A DNA stretch of 64,000 bases, from NCBI GenBank assembly GCA_004014935.1, contig CP025325.1, forward strand, positions 2,480,001 through 2,544,000. The letters run 5' to 3'. The stretch is from Saccharomycopsis malanga (lineage: Eukaryota > Ascomycota > Saccharomycetes > Ascoideales > Saccharomycopsidaceae). The notes beneath the pieces are model-generated. The model ran no database searches and had not been told where the DNA came from. It saw only the letters and a program-made list of their open reading frames with translations. Of the stretch, positions 9,445-19,872 are shown piece by piece (position 1 is the first letter of the stretch; each line of letters starts with the position of its first letter). Both the position numbers and the translations under genes were made by a program.

Positions 9445-12400
9445 TTAGCTATTTTTTAAGCCACTTAAAAATGATAGAGCTTTGAAAGCTAGTGGAATCT
9501 CATTGCCGCCCAGATCAAGAATTGGGTCTACAAACCCTGCCATAAATTGAGCACCTATGTGTTTCTGGGTAAGATCGAGCTTTCCTAATTGACTGTACAA
9601 TAACAATTTACTTTTGACTTCTGGGGCAAACTGGCGAAGTTGAGAAATATAATAGTCAGTAGTAGATATAGGTGATTCCAGATCATTTTGAAGAAGTAAT
9701 TCTTGGCACTTTTTAGTACTAAAAGCAGCTTGTTCATTCATTGTGTCCAGTTCGCTATCAGAGTAGTATAGGTTGATAGCCTCAGGATGCTTTTTCTTAT
9801 ACGCGGCAACATCTTTTGCGCTCTGATATGTTTTCTCTGAAATATCTGAAAGTTGTACTTTCGGAAGTGGTGTTTTAGTTGTCGACTTTTCTGTTTGGAA
9901 AAATGAAAGAACTGTAGACGGATACTCTATCCCTTCTGATGTCAAACCGTTTGAGGATGTACCATACAATGGTCGGTTTGTTTTTTCTTTGGCTGGATAT
10001 GACAGGTTTTGTGAAGGTGAATGCATAGATGTATTCCAAGACAGTGGCTGTCTTTTAATGGGAGTGTGATTGGTACTTCTGTTATTTATTTTTTGTTTTG
10101 AAACTCTATTTGCTGCTCCAATGCTTGTTATCGAATCACCAACTCTGTTCAGATCCTTTGCTGGTCTATCCAGATCATAAATCTGTCTAAATGAGTCATT
10201 GGATGGTCTGTCCGAATCATATCCATTTCTACGACCCGTGGGTGAGTAATTTCCACGGGTGTCAGAGTTACTGATTCTAGTATCGCTGGTGTGTTTTTCA
10301 GTAGGGCGTACTGACGGGGCCGGAGCAATGTTTGGGGCAATGTTTAATGGAAGTGTAAAACCTGTTTTTAATGCTCTTCTGCCTCTGATTAGTTCCAAAG
10401 AAAGACCTTTTACTTCCATATGCTTGTTGATACGAACAGACCAGACATTGAGAAGCATTTGGAAGTATTCTTCCATAAAACTAAACTCGACTGCCAACTC
10501 CTTCACTTTATCAAAAAGTTTGCATTGACGGTATAGCTTGAAACTCATTTTTTCAAATTTGGAAGCTTTGTGAAGATACTTGGAAATCTTCGCACTAGAA
10601 TCGGTTAATGCAGCATCTAGTTCTACACTTTTCAGATCTGTGGAAACAAAACGTTTGGCCTCTTGCAGCACATGCTGACAATACATACTGAGTTTCGAGA
10701 TGTAAACTGATACCAGCTTTTCCACGGGTTTTTCAGATTCTGTCAGCAGTTTCAGTATCCCCAAAATAGTGGATTCGTCAAAAGTCAACGACAGCACCGA
10801 GGGAATAGGGTCAATAAGTTTTACAGCACCGCAACCTTTGCGGCTTTGGAAAGACCTGATGGCACTAGCTTTGATCTTTTCTGATTGCTCCATGATACGT
10901 TGCACATCAATAGGTGATCCTTGTCTACTAGTGGATTCTGATATTGTTGCGTGACACTCTACATTTCCTTCGTCACTGATCTCCGAATTACTAGTAGACC
11001 TAGTTGGGTTAATACGTAAGTTTAATTTTTCATCAAATAGATGTTCTTGAGGCAAATGTTTATCAAATGAATGTTCTTTGAGCGAAGATTTGTCATTGTG
11101 TTTTCTATAGTCTTTGGACTGCTTGATATCATGATTTTTGAACTGAGCAACATCTGTTGGTATTCCATCCAGCACCTGCCGTTCGTCTACCAAAACAACA
11201 TCCTCGTCCAGGTTATGACCAGAATTGTCTACTTCAAAAAGGTCATTATTAGGCACCTCAAAAAAATTGATATCAGGTGTCCGATTGTCAGAATCTTTAA
11301 ATGAGTCTTTATAATTTTTATGAACTGGTTCAGTGACGGAAAGTGTAGGTTTAATCGGCTTCAAACGTTTCACCGCAGTGTCATTATCGTCATAGTCAAA
11401 GTTGAGATCTGAGTGGATTATGGGTGCAGTTTTTTCTTTGGTTGAACTAAATGTCCTTTTAAGGGCTTTCACTTGTTTCACTGGTGCACTACTTTTTGAC
11501 ATCTCAGTATTGTCAAAAGATTCTTCTGCACGAGCTAGATTGGCCTTTTTTTCATAACGATCTGCCCTAATATTTGCATGAATATCATTTTTCAATATGT
11601 CTGCCATTGAAAGTTTTGGTTTTCTTACCGATTCCTCAGGTTTTTCCGCAGGACATTCAGCAGTATAATCCGGTCTACGTTTATGGGCCGCTTCAGAGAT
11701 AGGGGTGTCATTGGGCTTTTCAGACTGGTGTAGGTCAGAATCACTGTCGTTAATCTCTTCAAAATCACCATAGTCATTTCCAGTTTCTTCTCTGGTTTCA
11801 CTCAATTTGAATCTAGTATCATCACTATTGAGAAAGACGGCCAAAACATTGTCGTCGGTAGGCAAATTTATCTTGTTCAAAATATCCTTTGCTTCTTCTA
11901 TGGAACACCACTCGCCGTTGAGGACCTTTTTGGCGCCATCGAAACACACATTTCGTGTTTTGTATCTCTGGAGTATGTCTCTGTAGTAAAGCATGTACTC
12001 GTTCTGTATGCTAGTATTCAGAGGGTCTCCTAGATCCAAATACAATGACTCTAATTTCAAAAATGTAGCTGCACCTATCAAAGCAGAGGCGTTCACAAAA
12101 CCATCGGAGAATCGACGGTACACAGTATAGACCTTGCTCATAGTGTGCTCCTTCCCAGAAACTTTGATACTACAGGTAAGGGAAGAAATACTTACACGAG
12201 AGCTCTTTTCTACATAGCTTAAAAGCTTGGGGTTTTTTGGCTTGAAATCAATTGGAAACCCATGGTAGTCATTGGCGTTGTTTTTTTGGTACACCCTTGG
12301 TTGTAATTTGAAATTGTGTTTTGTTATCTTGACTATCTGAACAAAATTGGAAAAGCGCAAACGTGGATTACGAACTATATTGGGCGTCTTTTCAAAATTC

Positions 12401-13077
12401 AAGATAGGTGTTAAGCAATTTAATAGCCTCAAGGATTTCAACGTGTGAAGCGACTGTGACACTTGCACCCACCGACCGCCTACAATAGGATTCTGTCGCT
12501 TGTGAGTAACGACGACATTGTAAGACTTCTCGCAAAACCCTTTCCATATATTCTCACGCAACTTGTCATGATGTGGCTTGCTAATATTAGGATTGAGGAC
12601 GCTGTGGATGTCCATGATGGAATCAAAGTTAATCAAGTCCTTATTAGCAGTCTCGCATTTTCTTAACACACGATAATATTTCCTGTCTTGCGTACAGTGA
12701 AAAAATTCATAAAAGTCAAGGCCTGAATACTTCACCTTTGTAACCCAACTAAAACTCAACAAATAAAGAAGATCCTCCTCAAGACCGTAAATCTTCGCCA
12801 ACCTACGTGCCCTCTCCAATGGAAGCCATGTTCCTTGAAGATAAATTGGGGCAGACATCTTATCTAATACGTATGTCACCCGCTCCATAGACATTGTTTT
12901 CATTAAAGAGCTGTGCCTGTGCGGTGCCAAAAGAAATTTAAATGGTGTAGCATTGACCCAACCTCCTATCTTCCTCCGGGCAAACTTTTTGCCCTTGATG
13001 GTGATAGTGTAGAACTCGTCATCATCATAAAAGTCTGACTCTAAAGCAGCGCTGAAATCATTCAAAAGCATCCCCAT
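9445..13077 (-). CDS. Large protein with three APSES/KilA-N-like units
   Basis: A 1210-residue protein whose first third holds three units resembling the APSES/KilA-N DNA-binding fold. Unit 1 (about 21-100) has KKFARRKIGGWVNATPFKFLL then LQGTWLPLERARRLAKIYGL, close to the Mbp1/Swi4/StuA pattern of ARR..d.WiNAt..lk.a and yqGTWvpLe.A..lA..y. Unit 2 (about 121-220) keeps YYRVLRK...DLINFDSIM and GGRWVQVSQSLHTLKSLRLL. Unit 3 (about 315-406) keeps YTVYRRFSDGFVNASALIG and LNGEWCSIEEAKDILNKINL. The middle is acidic and disordered, with basic KRxK patches; the C-terminal third has a helical region and Ser/Asn-rich linkers. There are no ankyrin repeats. It may be a transcription regulator or a Bqt4/Xbp1-type nuclear protein; that is inference. 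It is transcribed divergently from RIP1. Confidence 0.6.
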   Translation of the reverse strand: MGMLLNDFSAALESDFYDDDEFYTITIKGKKFARRKIGGWVNATPFKFLLAPHRHSSLMKTMSMERVTYVLDKMSAPIYLQGTWLPLERARRLAKIYGLEEDLLYLLSFSWVTKVKYSGLDFYEFFHCTQDRKYYRVLRKCETANKDLINFDSIMDIHSVLNPNISKPHHDKLRENIWKGFCEKSYNVVVTHKRQNPIVGGRWVQVSQSLHTLKSLRLLNCLTPILNFEKTPNIVRNPRLRFSNFVQIVKITKHNFKLQPRVYQKNNANDYHGFPIDFKPKNPKLLSYVEKSSRVSISSLTCSIKVSGKEHTMSKVYTVYRRFSDGFVNASALIGAATFLKLESLYLDLGDPLNTSIQNEYMLYYRDILQRYKTRNVCFDGAKKVLNGEWCSIEEAKDILNKINLPTDDNVLAVFLNSDDTRFKLSETREETGNDYGDFEEINDSDSDLHQSEKPNDTPISEAAHKRRPDYTAECPAEKPEESVRKPKLSMADILKNDIHANIRADRYEKKANLARAEESFDNTEMSKSSAPVKQVKALKRTFSSTKEKTAPIIHSDLNFDYDDNDTAVKRLKPIKPTLSVTEPVHKNYKDSFKDSDNRTPDINFFEVPNNDLFEVDNSGHNLDEDVVLVDERQVLDGIPTDVAQFKNHDIKQSKDYRKHNDKSSLKEHSFDKHLPQEHLFDEKLNLRINPTRSTSNSEISDEGNVECHATISESTSRQGSPIDVQRIMEQSEKIKASAIRSFQSRKGCGAVKLIDPIPSVLSLTFDESTILGILKLLTESEKPVEKLVSVYISKLSMYCQHVLQEAKRFVSTDLKSVELDAALTDSSAKISKYLHKASKFEKMSFKLYRQCKLFDKVKELAVEFSFMEEYFQMLLNVWSVRINKHMEVKGLSLELIRGRRALKTGFTLPLNIAPNIAPAPSVRPTEKHTSDTRISNSDTRGNYSPTGRRNGYDSDRPSNDSFRQIYDLDRPAKDLNRVGDSITSIGAANRVSKQKINNRSTNHTPIKRQPLSWNTSMHSPSQNLSYPAKEKTNRPLYGTSSNGLTSEGIEYPSTVLSFFQTEKSTTKTPLPKVQLSDISEKTYQSAKDVAAYKKKHPEAINLYYSDSELDTMNEQAAFSTKKCQELLLQNDLESPISTTDYYISQLRQFAPEVKSKLLLYSQLGKLDLTQKHIGAQFMAGFVDPILDLGGNEIPLAFKALSFLSGLKNS

Positions 13078-13784
13078 ACCATTTTTTGTCAGACTGCTAC
13101 ACCAGTTGTAGTAATTGCTAGATAATATTTCTTCATCTGCTATCTGCTATTATACAAATTTACTACTACTCTTGTAGACCCTTGCATGATGATGAAAAAA
13201 TAGTGTGTGATACGTGCGTGTCAGCACACATACATACATAATGTCACATATAATACATTCGCTTGATTGGGGGATTTTCAAGGTATCTATCTATCTAATG
13301 AATATTATTTATTCACTGTAGTTTTATATAAACACGAATGTTTTTTTTTTTCAATCTAGAGAAATGCATGTTTGTTGTTGCAATTTACCTAAAGCCGCAG
13401 AAGAGAATACAATTAGATTTATTGAGTAATTATTCAACTATATATATATACTGTTATTTGCGCTGAATAAAAGTTTCTGTAATATTACTCCGTATACCAA
13501 TATCATACCCTTTGGTAAGTACCAACCAAACTTCATATTGTCAGTTGGAAAATCTGGTGAGACCCGCCAGCGAATCAGCGGCCGCGAAAACCAAAGCAAT
13601 GACATATGTTACCCGCGCGACTTTCGAACCAATAGAACACGGGAGAATATTGGTAGCGTAATTTTCATAGAAAAAAGATGATATTAACAAGAAGAGTATA
13701 ACTGGTATTACCTAACCATAGTTAACTGTCGTGTTATTACCCATTCTTGCCACGAACATTACCGGGAAATTATCAGTATCAACA
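13078..13784. promoter_or_regulatory. Divergent promoter, triple-KilA-N gene / RIP1
   Basis: This 707 bp gap contains three CCAAT boxes: ACCAAT at 13497-13502 and 13628-13633, and ATTGGT at 13649-13654. The last two lie 130-157 bp before the RIP1 start, in opposite orientation. CCAAT is the target of the Hap2/3/5 complex, which drives respiratory genes in yeasts. A GC-rich patch with GCGGCCGC lies near 13575. Confidence 0.45.
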
Positions 13785-14681
13785 ATGGCTTCTTTGGCTT
13801 TCAAGTCCTTTGCACGCAACAGTATAGTGAACAGAGCATTAGGTATGTAATGACTATTTGCCCATCAACGCTCAAAATGGATTCACTATGGAAGATGAGT
13901 TTACATTCTAGAGGAAGACCGTAGTGACGTTGATCAACAAGAAGAGCACAAAAGATCCACAAAATCAATTGAATATCAATAGTGTTCATTTTCAACAACA
14001 AAATAAGCTAATTCTCAACTTTTCCATGATATATCCATGACAAACTTGTGACAAGTAGTATAATACTAACATCTCATAGGCTCCCAAACTAGATTGTTGT
14101 CATCCACTGCATTGACCAACAAATCAAATTACAGCACCCCAGACTTCTCTGACTATGTCAAGCCAACTCATGGAGGCGACAAAACTCGTGCTTTCACCTA
14201 TTTCATGGTTGGATCTTTCGGTTTGTTGTCAACTGTCGGCGCCAAGTCCACTGTTGAGTCTTTCTTGCAAACCATGAGCGCTTCTGCTGATGTCTTGGCT
14301 ATGGCCAAGGTTGAGGTCAAGTTGTCTGCCATCCCAGAAGGTAAGAACGTGATTGTCAAATGGCAAGGTAAGCCAGTTTTCATCCGTCACAGAACTGCTG
14401 ATGAAATCGCTGAAGCCAACAAGGTTGACATAAGCACCTTGAGAGACCCTCAAAACGATGCAGACCGTGTCAAGACTCCTGAATGGTTGATTATGTTGGG
14501 TATCTGTACCCATTTGGGTTGTGTCCCAATTGGTGAATCTGGTGACTTTGGTGGTTGGTTCTGTCCATGTCACGGTTCCCATTACGATATTTCCGGTAGA
14601 ATCAGAAAGGGTCCAGCCCCACTCAATTTGGAAGTCCCAGAATACGAATTCTCCGACCCAGAAACCTTGGTTGTTGGTTGA
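13785..14681 (+). CDS. RIP1: Rieske iron-sulfur protein of complex III (two exons)
   Basis: The spliced CDS is 13785-13842 joined to 14080-14681, giving 219 residues. It encodes the Rieske [2Fe-2S] subunit of the mitochondrial cytochrome bc1 complex, which passes electrons from ubiquinol to cytochrome c1. Exon 1 gives the start of the presequence ([19 protein letters not shown]), basic and Ser-rich as expected for matrix import. Then come the membrane anchor region ([20 protein letters not shown]) and the cluster-binding loops CTHLGC (about residues 162-167) and CPCHGS (181-186). The C-terminus LVVG is typical. Saccharomyces Rip1 is 215 residues. TTG is the main leucine codon and CTG is absent, as expected for a highly expressed gene in this clade. 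Paired CCAAT boxes upstream suggest Hap control. Confidence 0.96.
13843..14079 (+). other. RIP1: Spliceosomal intron in RIP1
   Basis: The intron begins GTATGT (13843-13848), has the branch sequence TACTAAC at 14064-14070 and ends TAG at 14077-14079. It is 237 nt long and splits a Gly codon (G|GC). Removing it joins the presequence start to the mature protein in frame. Confidence 0.95.
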
Positions 14682-14979
14682 ACCTGTAACACAACACAAT
14701 AAACTGTTCCTTGAAAACCCCAACCTCATCCTCACCAGAAATCAACCAATATAATCAATATTAATCATTCTTCCGATAGAACTCTGACATTCTTCATATG
14801 ATCATCTATGGTTAATTCTGTCTTTCTTCCCTGCCTCGCATAGTGTATGTACTTTACTCATTTAAATAGTTATAATGATCATATTACCTTTTTTTCCGTT
14901 ACTGCGTGTTGTGTAAAGCACTGCTACATTTTGTATGGTTCTTTTCAAAAATGTCTATTGTAACTAGTATGACTGTAAC

Positions 14980-17900
14980 TCACATTAAAGTAGTTCTTCC
15001 TCCAATCTGGTTGCTTGCCGCGCCATCAGGCATATTGCCATCTCTGTCAGAGATAAATTCCTTGTATATCTTTTGCAACTTTTGCCTTTCAGTAACAGAA
15101 ATACTAGGACTTGTTTCCTTTACTGCGTACTCGAGGTCTTCCAACTTGATAAAAACATTCATATCTTTATTACCCTCCGAATCCATTTCATGTTGGTTTT
15201 GTTCTTTAGTTTTCTTCTCTACTGTTGCCTCCAATGCTGATTCTATTTTCTTGAACAACTGGGCACGTTCTTGAGGATTCAAGCCCTTTGGACTTTTCGA
15301 ACCAAGTTCAGTTTGGAAAAAATCAAATACTTTTTCATCCGTTGAAATATTTGGATTTTTGGCATTCTTCTCTTCCTCGAGAGCATCGCTTTTCAATTTT
15401 CGGTGTACCGAATTCAAATAAGCATTATAGCATAATGCTTGCAAATCAGCACCAGAGAAACCTTGAGTAATCTCAGCAATCAGTTCCAAATTAATATTCT
15501 TTTCAAGTTTCATCTTGTTGGTGACTGTCTGTAAAATATCCAAGCGGTTCTCAAAGTCAGGAATGTCGCAGATTACACTTTTATCTAATCGACCTGGTCT
15601 TAGCAATGCAGAATCGATCAAGTCAGGCCTACTAGTAGCTGCCAAAACATATACACCGTCAAGCCCTTCGGCACCATCCATCTGAGTAAGCATTTGATTG
15701 ACTACACGGTCGGTTACCCCGGTGGAATCGTGCCCTCTCTTGGGAGCTATAGAGTCAAACTCGTCAAAGAATAGAATACAAGGCTTGGCAGCTGACGCTC
15801 TTTCGAAAAGCTCTCGGACAGACTGCTCAGAAGCACCAATATACTTGTTTAAAATTTCTGGTCCTTTAACAGATATAAAGTTCAACCCGCATTGGGAAGA
15901 AACTGCTGATGCTAATAATGTCTTTCCGCATCCTGGGTATCCGTATAGCAATATTCCAGACCGAAGTCGCAATGGACAATTGGCAAATATAGGAGCATAT
16001 TTGGTAGGCCATTCGAGAGTTTCTAGCAACACTTCCTTAGCTTTCTTTAATCCACCAATATCATCCCATTTGACTTTTGACTGCTGTAGCTTGATATTCC
16101 GTAACCCAGATGGGGTGAATCCATCAAATGCTTTCTGGAAATGTTCAGGTAGAATTGTAAACATTGCCGGTGGGTCCTTTTCAGCATTTTGTTCATTCAA
16201 GTAACAATATACAACCTCATGATAAGCTCGATCGACTAAAGTTTTCAAGTCACTAGGTAAATATCCTTCGGTATCATTGAGCAAATCGTTCAACTCCACA
16301 CCCGTGGAGTCTTTAAACTCCAAATTTTTCTTTGTCATGTAGTAATTAAGTATGGCAGCTCGCTGAGACTTATCTGGTGCATTTATTTTAAACTCTTCGT
16401 TGATCAATAAGCTGTTAGAAAGTAATACGCTGTTCAAGTTTTCTTTTGTATTTGAAGTCAAGATAAGCTTGATATCATACGAGGAAGTGTGTTGAGTCTT
16501 GTTATTAACAATTTTGAAAAAGTTGCTGACAAAATACTCGGTAAAGTTGTTTGTTACACTCGTTCCATCATTGAACCCTTGTTCCGATTGTTTGTAGCAA
16601 ACTAAATTAATGTTTTCAATGATCAAGATGACTTTCTCATATACTACTAGTTTAGAGAAAATCTTGTTGAACGTCTTCTTCAACGCATCGAAATTGCCTG
16701 CTTCATTCAAATGGTCCTCAAGATTTATTAACATGAGTTTATGTGTAGTTTTATTAAATAACTGTTTGATCAATTCCTTGATGAGAAGTGATTTACCTGA
16801 CCCCGAAGAACCTTGTATTAATATCCCATTGATATCTTTATTCACTGTTTTTATTATATTGTCAACCAATACATCGTAGCCAACAAAATCGTCATGTTCT
16901 TCTTCTGCGGTCCGTTCAATGCTAATTGAAAAGTCTTCGATTTCTTTACTTGTTATTCTTTCAATCTCTGATTCTTTCCTCAAAATGTCCAGGCCCATCT
17001 CAAACTCAAACTCGTCCACAGATTCTGCGACAAACCAACCATCAGCTAACTTGAATTCCAATGAGCCTCCATTAGGTAAAAACTCATTAACAGGTAAGTT
17101 GACATGATTGCTTATCAGATTTGCATTAAAAAAAGACAGTTGGGCTAGGTATTGTCTTATATTGTTCAACTGCTTTTCTTTTATAGGCACTGATCTCTTG
17201 CCATTGAACACCTTTTGTTGATTACTCTCTGGTGTCTTGGTAATAAAGGGATGTATAATCAAAGATCGTGGCTTTTGAGATAAAGGTGGAGATGCAGCTT
17301 TCATAAGAATCAAATTACCATTTGAATTTGAGATTTTAAGAGTCTCAGCGATAATTTTTGTTATACCGATATAGTTTGGTGGTGCATTAGGATAATCTAC
17401 AACCTTTGCTACAACTTGAGTGTTGGTTTTTGATTTGGAATTGCCATTACTTTTCTTTATTTCTAAATCCTCTACATCCTCAAAAGGAATTACAGATAGA
17501 CTTGCAAATGTCTTGCCTTGTAGTTTCTGTTTATAGTCGTTGTAGTTGAGGTAAATTTGAAAAGCTAACTCGTTATAAGTGGGGATGCTAGCAAAGGAAT
17601 CATGTGGTAAGCAGATGTTTCTCAGCAAAAACTTTGGCACGGTGTCATTGTTTCTTCTTGTGCTGGCTATTGATTTGACAGACTTGGGGGAATAATCTTT
17701 GATTTTCCTTAGTTTGGGAGCAATAATCACTTCACAATTAGGGGAAATTTTTGCAAACTTTGTCTCGTTAGTTGGAGTTGGAACAATTTCAACAACCTTC
17801 AAGTTGGCAGTAATATTGGCTGAAGGATACACTACCAAAGTCTGATTAAGCTTGACTGCTCTGCTTTGGTTCAAAAGACGGTCTTCAAGAAATTGAGCAT

Positions 17901-18255
17901 GGAGCTCTACTAGCTCCCAATCTGCGGCTGATATTGGTTCCAAATGAATCTTGAGAGCTTCAAGGACATTGAATTTCAACGTAAGAGTGACTTTGGAATT
18001 CTCAACAATTCCTAAAGAATTAGCAAAAACGGGATCTATTTCAATTATCGACTTCATGGAGCTAGCGCTAGTCATACCCGACCATCCAGCATAGGCATAT
18101 TGGATGGGCTGCCTTTTGACTCGCCACGACAATTCAATGACAACCTCTTGCACATTGATGTTGGCACTATACAATAAAGACACCAAATCACCTGGTAAAT
18201 TCACCAAATTTGACCTCAAAGGCAAAAGTGACACCACAGCATCCACCGAATCCAT
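14980..18255 (-). CDS. PEX1: Peroxisomal AAA+ ATPase Pex1
   Basis: A 1091-residue double-AAA ATPase. With Pex6 it extracts ubiquitinated Pex5 receptor from the peroxisomal membrane. The N-terminal domain (about 1-180) matches the double-psi/beta-barrel N-domain of Pex1, starting with LPLRSNLVNLPGDLV and YAYAGWSGM. The degenerate D1 has a Walker A GSSGSGKS at about 482-489. The highly conserved D2 has LRSGILLYGYPGCGKT (Walker A at about 772-779), the Walker B FFDEFDSIAPKRGHDSTGVTDRVVNQ and the Pex1 signature ATSRPDLIDSALLRPGRLDKS. Saccharomyces Pex1 is 1043 residues. The ATG at 18255 begins directly before the conserved N-domain. It converges on RIP1 with a gap of about 300 bp. Confidence 0.96.
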   Translation of the reverse strand: MDSVDAVVSLLPLRSNLVNLPGDLVSLLYSANINVQEVVIELSWRVKRQPIQYAYAGWSGMTSASSMKSIIEIDPVFANSLGIVENSKVTLTLKFNVLEALKIHLEPISAADWELVELHAQFLEDRLLNQSRAVKLNQTLVVYPSANITANLKVVEIVPTPTNETKFAKISPNCEVIIAPKLRKIKDYSPKSVKSIASTRRNNDTVPKFLLRNICLPHDSFASIPTYNELAFQIYLNYNDYKQKLQGKTFASLSVIPFEDVEDLEIKKSNGNSKSKTNTQVVAKVVDYPNAPPNYIGITKIIAETLKISNSNGNLILMKAASPPLSQKPRSLIIHPFITKTPESNQQKVFNGKRSVPIKEKQLNNIRQYLAQLSFFNANLISNHVNLPVNEFLPNGGSLEFKLADGWFVAESVDEFEFEMGLDILRKESEIERITSKEIEDFSISIERTAEEEHDDFVGYDVLVDNIIKTVNKDINGILIQGSSGSGKSLLIKELIKQLFNKTTHKLMLINLEDHLNEAGNFDALKKTFNKIFSKLVVYEKVILIIENINLVCYKQSEQGFNDGTSVTNNFTEYFVSNFFKIVNNKTQHTSSYDIKLILTSNTKENLNSVLLSNSLLINEEFKINAPDKSQRAAILNYYMTKKNLEFKDSTGVELNDLLNDTEGYLPSDLKTLVDRAYHEVVYCYLNEQNAEKDPPAMFTILPEHFQKAFDGFTPSGLRNIKLQQSKVKWDDIGGLKKAKEVLLETLEWPTKYAPIFANCPLRLRSGILLYGYPGCGKTLLASAVSSQCGLNFISVKGPEILNKYIGASEQSVRELFERASAAKPCILFFDEFDSIAPKRGHDSTGVTDRVVNQMLTQMDGAEGLDGVYVLAATSRPDLIDSALLRPGRLDKSVICDIPDFENRLDILQTVTNKMKLEKNINLELIAEITQGFSGADLQALCYNAYLNSVHRKLKSDALEEEKNAKNPNISTDEKVFDFFQTELGSKSPKGLNPQERAQLFKKIESALEATVEKKTKEQNQHEMDSEGNKDMNVFIKLEDLEYAVKETSPSISVTERQKLQKIYKEFISDRDGNMPDGAASNQIGGRTTLM

Positions 18256-19068
18256 CTCTTACTGCTTTAACGCAACTCCGGTAGCTTTAATCAAATATAT
18301 TTTGATTCTTAATATCTCTCCATATCAATCAACGATCCCGCATTGAATACCTTATTCCGGTGCCTAGTTTTGTCACATCCGAACACCGGTGTAAGGATGC
18401 TTCTGCCAGTATATCCATTCTTGTATCTTGGTCATTACTATTGGCTTGAGGTAAACTCTGTTTTCTTGTATTTTTGCAAGTAATATTTCTGTACGGTACT
18501 ACTGTAACTCTTATATTACATGGCATGACTATACTGTTATGATAAAACCTACACTATTTTATATTTTTTCAGTCCCATACATTTCAACAGCTTGTAGCCT
18601 ACACCTGAAAGTTTTTGAATAATTTCCTGTAGGCAATATTGAAAAGGTTCAAATGAAGTCTTTCCATCTTATCATCAATATTGTGCACAGTGATTATACC
18701 ATTGGCAAACTTTCGGGGGTCCCACACCCCTGGAGTTACACCTGCAGCAAAGTGCCTCCTAATGCTTGGTGGGTACCAAGCTTGCAGGACTGTTTAATGG
18801 TACCAGAGTTGGTTCCAGTCTGTAAGCTACCTGTAACTGGTTGTGTATGGTACTGAGGGAGTATCCGGTGGATACATCACGGTTTGCAATCTATGTCTGG
18901 GGATAAAATGCACGACGCAAATAAAGTTTCATCAAGCTGAAGGGATGGATCTCCATAGATGTAGGAATATAAGGCGAGTTATGTCCGCTGGAAAGTATAA
19001 TGATTTTACTTTTTTCCTTCTCTTCCTTTCCAACTGTAAGATAAACTTCTACTGATACTACTTCCAAT
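18256..19068. promoter_or_regulatory. Divergent promoter with nested inverted repeats
   Basis: An 813 bp gap between PEX1 and a plus-strand orphan gene. GCTTGGT (18764-18770) and ACCAAGC (18775-18781) form 7-bp arms around GGGT. Outer arms CCTGCA (18741-18746) and TGCAGG (18783-18788) flank them. GGTACCA occurs at 18772-18778 and 18799-18805. A T-rich patch with TTTTTTCC lies just before the orphan start. Function is unknown; an operator is possible. Confidence 0.35.
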
Positions 19069-19872
19069 ATGCCTGTCTTCTATCCTGACACCGATCCTGT
19101 GGTTATCAGAGAGCATTTCTATTATGATACAGGAGTTGAGTCTCTTGTGTTGACCGATAACACTGAAGGCTTTGTACCAGTGGAAACCCGAGGCTTAGGG
19201 CTATTCAACTATATGTTTTCTGGTAGTCAATCTATCAAAAACGGTGACGAATCGGTTTATGACGCTAGAGAAGCTGAGAAATCAGCTATTCTTTACAAGG
19301 CATTAATAATATTATTTTGTATGATATTGTTTGTCAAATTTAGCTCAGTTTTGAAAACCTCCATCCAGAAGATTAGAGGAAAAAGTGAATTTGCAGTAGC
19401 AAAGCTTTTGGAAATCAAACCTCCATCAAAACAAACATTCCCAAACGTTACTCGTTTCAGAAAACTTAGAGTCCCTGGATCAAGAAGAAGTTCACTGGCA
19501 AAAACACTTCATAGAGCAAAGGCAGCTCCTGAATATTACTACATCACTGCCACAACCTCCAACAAGGTCAGAAAAGTGGTTGCTTCGAAAGAGTCATTAT
19601 ATAAGTTGGACACAGAACAAAGTCTACCACTTTTCAATCCTTCATTCAACCTATCACACTTTTCATTCTCCCCTCAACACCATGTCTCAGAAAACCCATT
19701 TCACTACAACTACGATACCTTGGCCAAATGCCACACTCCCGAATCCTCCATTTCATCTACAGATTCTGTGTTTTCTCCTAACAGATCAGGCAATACCAGT
19801 GATGAGCAAGACTCTCCTGTTATTGAAACCGATCCAGTTTACTTGAAATTGGCTGTTCAACACAGAGTTTGA
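19069..19872 (+). CDS. Orphan single-pass membrane protein
   Basis: I do not recognise this 267-residue protein. It starts MPVFYPDTDPVVIREHFYY, has one strongly hydrophobic segment at about residues 74-92 (ILYKALIILFCMILFVKF), then a basic juxtamembrane region (SSVLKTSIQKIRGKS, RFRKLRVPGSRRSS) and a Ser/Pro/His-rich tail. There is no cleavable signal peptide at the N-terminus, so the acidic N-terminal part probably faces one side of a membrane and the basic tail the cytosol. The clear ATG start, the codon use like its neighbours and the long frame argue that it is a real gene. It is transcribed away from PEX1. It may be clade-specific. Confidence 0.6.
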   Translation: MPVFYPDTDPVVIREHFYYDTGVESLVLTDNTEGFVPVETRGLGLFNYMFSGSQSIKNGDESVYDAREAEKSAILYKALIILFCMILFVKFSSVLKTSIQKIRGKSEFAVAKLLEIKPPSKQTFPNVTRFRKLRVPGSRRSSLAKTLHRAKAAPEYYYITATTSNKVRKVVASKESLYKLDTEQSLPLFNPSFNLSHFSFSPQHHVSENPFHYNYDTLAKCHTPESSISSTDSVFSPNRSGNTSDEQDSPVIETDPVYLKLAVQHRV

